DNA from: Thioalkalivibrio sulfidiphilus
GTDB taxonomy: Bacteria; Pseudomonadota; Gammaproteobacteria; Ectothiorhodospirales; Ectothiorhodospiraceae
Reading direction: 5' to 3'
Assembly (NCBI RefSeq): GCF_000377945.1
Contig: NZ_KB898933.1
Coordinates: 7,482 to 71,481 of the forward strand
DNA: 64,000 nt
Shown here: positions 58,226-64,000 of the stretch, in pieces
Layout of the letters: each line of letters starts with the position of its first letter
How positions within the stretch are numbered: position 1 is the stretch's first letter
Made by a program: the position numbers and the translations under genes
Notes under the pieces: model-generated
What the model was told of the DNA's origin: nothing
The model's input: only the letters and a program-made list of their open reading frames with translations
Databases searched by the model: none

Positions 58226-58339
58226 TTAGCCCTGGCGCTGCTTGTGGCGCGGATCCTTGCAGATCACGCGAACCACACCATTGCGCCGGATGACCTTGCA
58301 ATTGCGGCAGATCGTCTTAACAGAGGCACGTACTTTCAT
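58226..58339 (-). CDS. rpmJ: 50S ribosomal protein L36
   Basis: Protein of 37 residues, bL36, read directly from the sequence: it begins [19 protein letters not shown] and ends KQRQG. It keeps the zinc site C11-x2-C14, C27 and H32, so it is the zinc-binding form. It lies between secY and rpsM, its normal place. Confidence 0.97.
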   Translation of the reverse strand: MKVRASVKTICRNCKVIRRNGVVRVICKDPRHKQRQG

Positions 58340-58367
58340 TGCTCTATCCTCAGTCTGGACAGCTGCT

Positions 58368-59723
58368 TCAGCGCAGCATGCCCGATTTACCATAACCCTT
58401 CAGGTTCGCCTTCTTCATGAGCCCTTCGTACTGATGGGACATCAGGTGGGCCTGAAGCTGGGCCATGAAATCCATGACCACAATCACGATGATCAGCAGG
58501 GACGTGCCGCCGAAGTAGAACGGCACATTCCAGTACAGGATCATGAACTCGGGGAGCAGACACACGGCGGTGATGTAGATCGCACCCACCGCGGTCAACC
58601 GGGTCATGACACCATCGATGTAACGCTCCGTCTGCATCCCTGGACGGATGCCGGGGATGAACGCCCCGGACTTTTTCAGGTTGTCGGCCGTCTCCCGCGA
58701 ATTGAACACCAGCGCGGTGTAGAAAAAGCAGAAGAAGATGATCGCGGCCGCATAGAACATCACGTACAGCGGCTGACCCGGGGCCAGCGTGGTCGAGATG
58801 TCACGCAGCCAGGTCATCCCTTCGGCCTGGCCAAACCACGTTCCCAGCGTCGCCGGGAACAGGATGATACTGGAAGCGAAGATGGGGGGGATCACACCCG
58901 CCATGTTCAGCTTCAGGGGCAGATGGCTGCTCTGCCCGCCATACACCTTGCGGCCGACCTGGCGCTTGGCGTAGTTCACGGTAATGCGCCGCTGACCACG
59001 CTCCACGAACACCACGAAGGCCGTCACCGCCAGGGCCATGATGATGAGCAGCATCACGAAGGCCGGGGACAGCTCGCCGGTGCGGGCCAGTTCCAGGGTG
59101 CCACCAATGGCGGCCGGCAGGCCCGCCACGATGCCCGCAAAGATGATGATGGAGATACCGTTGCCGATACCCCGCTCGGTGATCTGCTCACCCAGCCACA
59201 TCAGGAACATGGTACCCGTCACCAGGGTCACCACCGTGGTGAAGATAAAACCAGGCCCCGGCGCGATGGCCATGCTCATGCCGCCGATCTGCTGACCGTT
59301 CAGGGCGATGGCAATACCGATACTCTGGAACAGCGCAAGGGCCACAGTCCCGTAACGGGTGTACTGGGTGATCTTGCGACGGCCGGCCTCGCCTTCCTTC
59401 TTCAACTGCTGCAGGCTCGGCACCGTGGCGCTGAGCAGCTGCATGATAATGGCAGCGGAGATATAGGGCATCACGCCCAGGGCGAAGATGCTCAGCCGCT
59501 CCAGGGCACCACCGGAGAACATGTTGAACATGTCCAGGATGGTGCCGCTGTGCTGGTCGAAAAACTGCGCCATGGCCACAGGGTTGATGCCTGGTACCGG
59601 GATGAAGGTCCCGATCCGGTACACCACCAGGGCCAGCAGCACGAAGACCAGACGCTGCCGGAGTTCTGTCAGCTTGCCGATCCCGCCCAGCGAGCCAGCC
59701 ATGCCTGCGCGCGGGTTCGCCAC
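58368..59723 (-). CDS. secY: Preprotein translocase subunit SecY
   Basis: Channel-forming subunit of the Sec translocon, 451 residues with ten membrane helices. The N-terminal [31 protein letters not shown], the pore helix region and the C-terminal [21 protein letters not shown] are well preserved. Four bases separate it from rplO. Confidence 0.98.
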   Translation of the reverse strand: MANPRAGMAGSLGGIGKLTELRQRLVFVLLALVVYRIGTFIPVPGINPVAMAQFFDQHSGTILDMFNMFSGGALERLSIFALGVMPYISAAIIMQLLSATVPSLQQLKKEGEAGRRKITQYTRYGTVALALFQSIGIAIALNGQQIGGMSMAIAPGPGFIFTTVVTLVTGTMFLMWLGEQITERGIGNGISIIIFAGIVAGLPAAIGGTLELARTGELSPAFVMLLIIMALAVTAFVVFVERGQRRITVNYAKRQVGRKVYGGQSSHLPLKLNMAGVIPPIFASSIILFPATLGTWFGQAEGMTWLRDISTTLAPGQPLYVMFYAAAIIFFCFFYTALVFNSRETADNLKKSGAFIPGIRPGMQTERYIDGVMTRLTAVGAIYITAVCLLPEFMILYWNVPFYFGGTSLLIIVIVVMDFMAQLQAHLMSHQYEGLMKKANLKGYGKSGMLR

Positions 59724-59727
59724 TTAC

Positions 59728-60159
59728 TTACTCCTCGATCTTGCCGCCGGCGGCCTCGATGGCCTCACGGGCACCCTTGGTCACGGCAACACCCTTCAGG
59801 GTCACGGCCTTTTCCAGCTTGCCGGATGCGATCACCTTGGCACGCAGGGTCTGGGCGGGCACAACACTCGCCTTGATCAGCGCAGCCAGGTCGATGGTGC
59901 CTTCCAGGCCGGCCAGCTCATGCAGGCGGACCTCGGCGACACGCAGGGACTTGCGGGAGTTGAAGCCCACCTTCGGCAGACGGCGTTGAATGGGCATCTG
60001 GCCGCCTTCAAAGCCCACCTTGTGGTAACCGCCGGCACGGGCCTTCTGACCCTTGTGACCGCGACCAGCGGTCTTGCCCAGGCCGGAACCGATGCCGCGG
60101 CCCACGCGCTTGGCGCTGGGACGGCTGCCCGGGGCGGGCGCAATGGAATTCAGACGCAT
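59728..60159 (-). CDS. rplO: 50S ribosomal protein L15
   Basis: Protein of 143 residues, uL15. The N-terminus [26 protein letters not shown], the [10 protein letters not shown] basic stretch and the C-terminal [15 protein letters not shown] are typical. Confidence 0.98.
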   Translation of the reverse strand: MRLNSIAPAPGSRPSAKRVGRGIGSGLGKTAGRGHKGQKARAGGYHKVGFEGGQMPIQRRLPKVGFNSRKSLRVAEVRLHELAGLEGTIDLAALIKASVVPAQTLRAKVIASGKLEKAVTLKGVAVTKGAREAIEAAGGKIEE

Positions 60160-60160
60160 G

Positions 60161-60349
60161 TCAGGCTTCCTCCACCTTGAGCATGTAGGAGACCTTGTTG
60201 ATCATCCCGCGGTTCTCCGGGGTGTCTTTGACCACCACCGGGCTATGAATACGGCGCACACCCAGGCCACGCACGCAGGCGATATGGGCCTTGAGGCGAC
60301 CGTTGAGGCTGCGCACCAGCGTAACCTTGAGATCTTTTGCATTCGCCAT
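60161..60349 (-). CDS. rpmD: 50S ribosomal protein L30
   Basis: Protein of 62 residues, uL30. The ATG at 60349 was chosen over an upstream TTG at 60355; [19 protein letters not shown] and [25 protein letters not shown] are diagnostic. Confidence 0.96.
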   Translation of the reverse strand: MANAKDLKVTLVRSLNGRLKAHIACVRGLGVRRIHSPVVVKDTPENRGMINKVSYMLKVEEA

Positions 60350-60355
60350 GATCAA

Positions 60356-60859
60356 TTACCCCAGGATCTCTTCGAGCTTCTTGCCGCGCTTAGAGGCGAC
60401 CAGCTCGGGAGCGTGAACAGCGCCCAGACCGTTGAGGGTGGCCTGAACGACGTTAATCGGGTTGCGCGAGCCGATGCACTTGGCCAGCACGTTACGCACA
60501 CCGGCCACTTCGAGTACCGCGCGCATGGCGCCGCCGGCGATGATGCCGGTACCCTCGGAAGCAGGCTGCATGAACACCTTGGCGGCACCATGACGAGCAC
60601 TCACGGCATAGTGCAGCGTGCCCTCGTTGAGCGGCACGGTGCGCATGTTCTTGCGCGCGGACTCCATGGCCTTGGCGATGGCCAGCGGCACTTCACGCGC
60701 CTTGCCGTAACCCACGCCCACCTTGCCGTTACCGTCGCCTACCACAGTCAACGCAGTGAAGCGGAACTGGCGGCCACCCTTGACCACCTTGGCCACACGG
60801 TTGACGGTAATCAGTTTTTCCTGCAGGCCGTCGGTCTCGTTGCTCTGAAAACTTGCCAT
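60356..60859 (-). CDS. rpsE: 30S ribosomal protein S5
   Basis: Protein of 167 residues, uS5, which affects translational accuracy. [30 protein letters not shown] is the double-stranded-RNA-binding region; [29 protein letters not shown] is the second domain. Confidence 0.98.
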   Translation of the reverse strand: MASFQSNETDGLQEKLITVNRVAKVVKGGRQFRFTALTVVGDGNGKVGVGYGKAREVPLAIAKAMESARKNMRTVPLNEGTLHYAVSARHGAAKVFMQPASEGTGIIAGGAMRAVLEVAGVRNVLAKCIGSRNPINVVQATLNGLGAVHAPELVASKRGKKLEEILG

Positions 60860-60871
60860 GGGATCACCCTT

Positions 60872-61225
60872 TTAGAATTGCAGTCCGCCTTCACGGGCGG
60901 CATCGGCCAGCGCCTTGACGCGGCCATGGTATTTGAAGCCGGAGCGATCAAACGCCACTTCGCTCACGCCCTTGGCCTTGGCGCGCTCAGCGATCACCTT
61001 GCCAATGGCAACGGCGGCGTCCACATTGCCGGTGCCCTTGAGATCCTTGGCCAGTTCGGCTTCAACCGTGGAGGCAGCAGCCACCACCTCGGAACCGTTG
61101 GGCGCGATCACCTGGGCATAGATGTGACGCGGAGTACGATGCACGCACAGCCGATGGACGCCGTTGTGGCGGATCTGATGGCGGGTGCGGGCGGCACGAC
61201 GCAGACGAGCTGATTTCTTATCCAT
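60872..61225 (-). CDS. rplR: 50S ribosomal protein L18
   Basis: Protein of 117 residues, uL18, binds 5S rRNA. Basic N-terminus [39 protein letters not shown] and [24 protein letters not shown] are typical. Confidence 0.98.
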   Translation of the reverse strand: MDKKSARLRRAARTRHQIRHNGVHRLCVHRTPRHIYAQVIAPNGSEVVAAASTVEAELAKDLKGTGNVDAAVAIGKVIAERAKAKGVSEVAFDRSGFKYHGRVKALADAAREGGLQF

Positions 61226-61236
61226 TCCGAGTCACC

Positions 61237-61770
<534 letters not shown>

Positions 61771-61782
61771 GGTCTGAATCCC

Positions 61783-62178
61783 TTAGGCAACGATGCAAAG
61801 GACTTCGCCACCCTGCCCAAGGGCACGTGCGGCACGGTCAGTCATCACGCCATTGGACGTGGAGACGATGGCAACACCCAGACCGCCGATCACCTTGGGA
61901 AGCTCGTCCTTGCCGCGGTAGATACGCAGGCCGGGACGGCTCACACGCTTGATCGTCTCGATCACGGGCTTGCCCTGGAAATACTTCAGCTTGATGTTCA
62001 GGACGGGCTTGCCGTCAGCGGCATCGACGCCGTAATCGGCAATATAGCCCTCATCCTTCAGCACCTTTGCGATGGACTCCTTGAGCTTCGAGGCAGGCAT
62101 GCTCACCTCGTTCTTGCTGGCGCGCTGACCATTGCGGATGCGGGTCAGCATATCGGCCACTGGATCGGTCATGCTCAT
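61783..62178 (-). CDS. rpsH: 30S ribosomal protein S8
   Basis: Protein of 131 residues, uS8; in E. coli it represses the spc operon. [20 protein letters not shown] and the C-terminal [26 protein letters not shown] are diagnostic. Confidence 0.98.
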   Translation of the reverse strand: MSMTDPVADMLTRIRNGQRASKNEVSMPASKLKESIAKVLKDEGYIADYGVDAADGKPVLNIKLKYFQGKPVIETIKRVSRPGLRIYRGKDELPKVIGGLGVAIVSTSNGVMTDRAARALGQGGEVLCIVA

Positions 62179-62192
62179 CTGTATTTATCCTC

Positions 62193-62498
62193 TTACCAGC
62201 TCGCCTTGACCAGGCCGGGGACGTCCCCACGCATGGCGGCTTCACGCAGCTTGTTACGGCCAAGACCGAACTTGCGGTAGTAACCCTTCGGACGCCCAGT
62301 CAGGTGGCAACGGTTACGCTGACGCGACTTGGAAGAATCGCGCGGCAGCTTTTGCAGGGCGATGACCGCCTGCATACGGGTCTCATAGTCCGTTTCCGGA
62401 TTGCTGATCGTTGCCTTGAGCTCGGCGCGCTTGTTGGCGTACTTCTTGACCAGCTTGCTGCGCTTGAGCTCACGCTCCAACATGGACGTCTTGGCCAT
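62193..62498 (-). CDS. rpsN: 30S ribosomal protein S14 (long, zinc-free form)
   Basis: Protein of 101 residues, uS14. The long form lacking the CxxC pairs of the zinc form; [29 protein letters not shown] carries the RNA-binding core. L36 in this window does keep its zinc site, so the two paralogue-prone proteins differ in metal dependence. Confidence 0.97.
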   Translation of the reverse strand: MAKTSMLERELKRSKLVKKYANKRAELKATISNPETDYETRMQAVIALQKLPRDSSKSRQRNRCHLTGRPKGYYRKFGLGRNKLREAAMRGDVPGLVKASW

Positions 62499-62510
62499 TA
62501 ATCAAACCTC

Positions 62511-63050
62511 TCAGTGCTTGAAAGGGAAGCTGAACGCCGACAGCAGCGCGCGGGCTTCCTCATCATTCTTAGCCGTGGTGGTAATGCTAATGTTCATACC
62601 ACGCAAGGCATCGATCTTGTCGTAATCAACTTCAGGGAAGATGATCTGCTCCTTGATACCCATGTTGTAGTTGCCGCGGCCATCGAAACCCTTCGGGTTG
62701 AGGCCACGGAAGTCGCGCACGCGGGGCAGCGCGACGTTCACCAGGCGGTCCAGGAACTCATACATCGCTTCGCGGCGCAGGGTCACCATGCAGCCGATCG
62801 GGTAGTCGTCGCGGATCTTGAAACCGGCGATGGACTTGCGAGCCTTGGTCACCACGGGCTTCTGACCCGCGATGGCGGTCATGTCCGACACGGCGTGCTC
62901 AATGATCTTCTTGTCACCGACCGCTTCACCCAAACCCATGTTGAGGGTGATCTTGGTGATGCGGGGGACTTCCATGACGTTGCTGTACTGGAATTTCTCC
63001 ATCAGCTGCTTCATCACGGTGTCCCGGTAGAATTCTTTCAGCCTTGCCAT
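62511..63050 (-). CDS. rplE: 50S ribosomal protein L5
   Basis: Protein of 179 residues, uL5, contacts 5S rRNA and P-site tRNA. The ATG at 63050 is preferred over a GTG three codons upstream because it gives the usual [10 protein letters not shown] start and length. [11 protein letters not shown] and the C-terminal [26 protein letters not shown] are typical. Confidence 0.96.
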   Translation of the reverse strand: MARLKEFYRDTVMKQLMEKFQYSNVMEVPRITKITLNMGLGEAVGDKKIIEHAVSDMTAIAGQKPVVTKARKSIAGFKIRDDYPIGCMVTLRREAMYEFLDRLVNVALPRVRDFRGLNPKGFDGRGNYNMGIKEQIIFPEVDYDKIDALRGMNISITTTAKNDEEARALLSAFSFPFKH

Positions 63051-63062
63051 CTCAGCCACCTA

Positions 63063-63380
63063 TCAAGCGTCCACAACTTCGTTGTCGGACTTGAAGTAAC
63101 GCACCTTGCGACCGTCTTCCAGAATCTTGAAACCGACGCGATCACCCTTGCCCTTGGCCGGGTTGAACAGCATCACGTTGGAGACGTGAATCGGCATCTC
63201 CTTGTCGATGATGCCGCCGGGCTGACCGGCAGTCGGGTTCGGCTTCTGGTGCTTCTTCACCATGTTGATGTTCTGCACCACGACGCGGTCGTCGGCGAGA
63301 ACCTTCACCACGGTGCCGCGGCGCCCCTTGTCTTTGCCTGCGGTGACGATGACGTCGTCACCCTGTTTGATCCTTTGCAT
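63063..63380 (-). CDS. rplX: 50S ribosomal protein L24
   Basis: Protein of 105 residues, uL24, assembly initiator. The KOW motif is [41 protein letters not shown] follows. Confidence 0.98.
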   Translation of the reverse strand: MQRIKQGDDVIVTAGKDKGRRGTVVKVLADDRVVVQNINMVKKHQKPNPTAGQPGGIIDKEMPIHVSNVMLFNPAKGKGDRVGFKILEDGRKVRYFKSDNEVVDA

Positions 63381-63397
63381 CTCTCAATACCTCGACG

Positions 63398-63766
63398 TCA
63401 GAGCACTTCGGGTGCCAGGGAGATGATCTTCATGAACTTCTCGCCACGCAGCTCGCGGGTCACGGGCCCGAAGATACGGGTGCCGATCGGCTGCAGCTGG
63501 TTGTTCAGCAGCACGGCAGCGTTGCGGTCGAAGCGCACGACGGAACCGTCGGGACGGCGCACGCCCTTGGCGGTACGCACCACCACAGCGTTGTACACCT
63601 CGCCCTTCTTCACCTTGCCGCGCGGGATGGCGTCCTTGACGCTCACCTTGATGATGTCGCCCACGCTGGCATACCGGCGATGGGATCCACCCAGCACCTT
63701 GATGCACTGGACCTTGCGGGCCCCGCTGTTGTCGGCGGCATCCAGAACCGTCTGCATCTGAATCAT
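63398..63766 (-). CDS. rplN: 50S ribosomal protein L14
   Basis: Protein of 122 residues, uL14, the docking site for RsfS, which is also encoded in this window. [28 protein letters not shown] and the C-terminal [18 protein letters not shown] are diagnostic. Confidence 0.98.
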   Translation of the reverse strand: MIQMQTVLDAADNSGARKVQCIKVLGGSHRRYASVGDIIKVSVKDAIPRGKVKKGEVYNAVVVRTAKGVRRPDGSVVRFDRNAAVLLNNQLQPIGTRIFGPVTRELRGEKFMKIISLAPEVL

Positions 63767-63802
63767 GGTCTTATCTCACCTATCCGTTACATGGGCGACC
63801 GG

Positions 63803-64000
63803 TCAGCCGGCAGCCTTCTCCAGCACCTTGACCAGGCGGAAGGTCTTGGTCTTGGACATGGGGCGGCACTCTTGCACCATCACCTTGTCACCCATGCGGG
63901 CCTCGTTGCCCTCATCATGGACGTGCAGCTTGGTGGAACGCCGGATGTACTTGCCGTACAGCGGGTGACGCACCTTACGCTCGATGAGGATGGTACGGGT
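63803..64000 (-). CDS. rpsQ: 30S ribosomal protein S17 (5' end cut by window)
   Basis: Sixty-five C-terminal codons of uS17 (begins [20 protein letters not shown], ends KVLEKAAG). The start lies beyond the right edge of the window. It is next to rplN as in the canonical spc/S10 junction. Confidence 0.96.
   Translation of the reverse strand, partial: TRTILIERKVRHPLYGKYIRRSTKLHVHDEGNEARMGDKVMVQECRPMSKTKTFRLVKVLEKAAG

Overview
The window looks like a chromosomal segment of a GC-rich gammaproteobacterium, most likely a sulfur oxidiser of the Ectothiorhodospiraceae / Thioalkalivibrio kind. That is an inference from gene content: a DsrS-like protein, a DsrC/TusE-family paralogue and several rhodanese-type proteins sit among a very standard gammaproteobacterial housekeeping backbone (leuS-lptE-holA-proA-nadD-rsfS-rlmH-maf-rng-yhdP-nit-tldD, ybeY-phoH-miaB, ssb/uvrA, and the spc and alpha ribosomal operons). 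No transposase, integrase, CRISPR array, rRNA or tRNA gene was seen.

Layout. 0-11.4 kb: two envelope lipoproteins, arsC-wrbA, a tightly coupled run DUF2066 > pgsA-like > small ORF > hda, then purM-purN-DUF3108, a dihydrolipoamide-dehydrogenase-like flavoprotein, a HCx5R phosphatase coupled to an unknown protein, and a rhodanese. 11.5-14 kb: a MotA/TolQ-like and MotB/OmpA-like pair with long coiled coils. 14.1-33.4 kb: the pmbA/tldD protease pair, darP and the long minus-strand cluster from leuS down to yhdP and a nitrilase. 33.5-40 kb: DsrC-like protein, a PAS-GGDEF remnant, an unknown secreted protein, a zinc-ribbon protein, dsrS and a metallopeptidase/VWA protein with its MoxR ATPase. 40-53.2 kb: an unusual soluble chemoreceptor fused to a substrate-binding domain, lnt, corC, ybeY, phoH, miaB, ssb, a YajR-like transporter and uvrA. 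53.2-55.1 kb: a PEP-CTERM exported protein behind a good sigma-54 promoter, and a SAM hydrolase. 55.2-64 kb: rplQ back to rpsQ, in canonical order on the minus strand.

The most striking feature is not a gene. About 22 intergenic sites carry short-period tandem arrays (mostly 7 bp, some 8-10 bp). They are usually arranged as two inverted arms around a short core, so each site can fold into a long hairpin. The sequences fall into several unrelated families (GTGGCAA, GAGACAA, AGTGNGA, GTCAGTT, GATTCAA, ACGCAAAG, ACAGGATGA and others) but share one architecture. They occupy most gaps between transcription units, overlap the stop codons of convergent genes, encode the C-terminal tails of Hda and MiaB and most of the LptE signal peptide, and replace the expected Shine-Dalgarno region of nadD, maf and the SAM hydrolase. 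Two loci carry the same 21-bp palindrome inside heptamer arms, and one gap holds three nested inverted elements. None lies inside the ribosomal operons.
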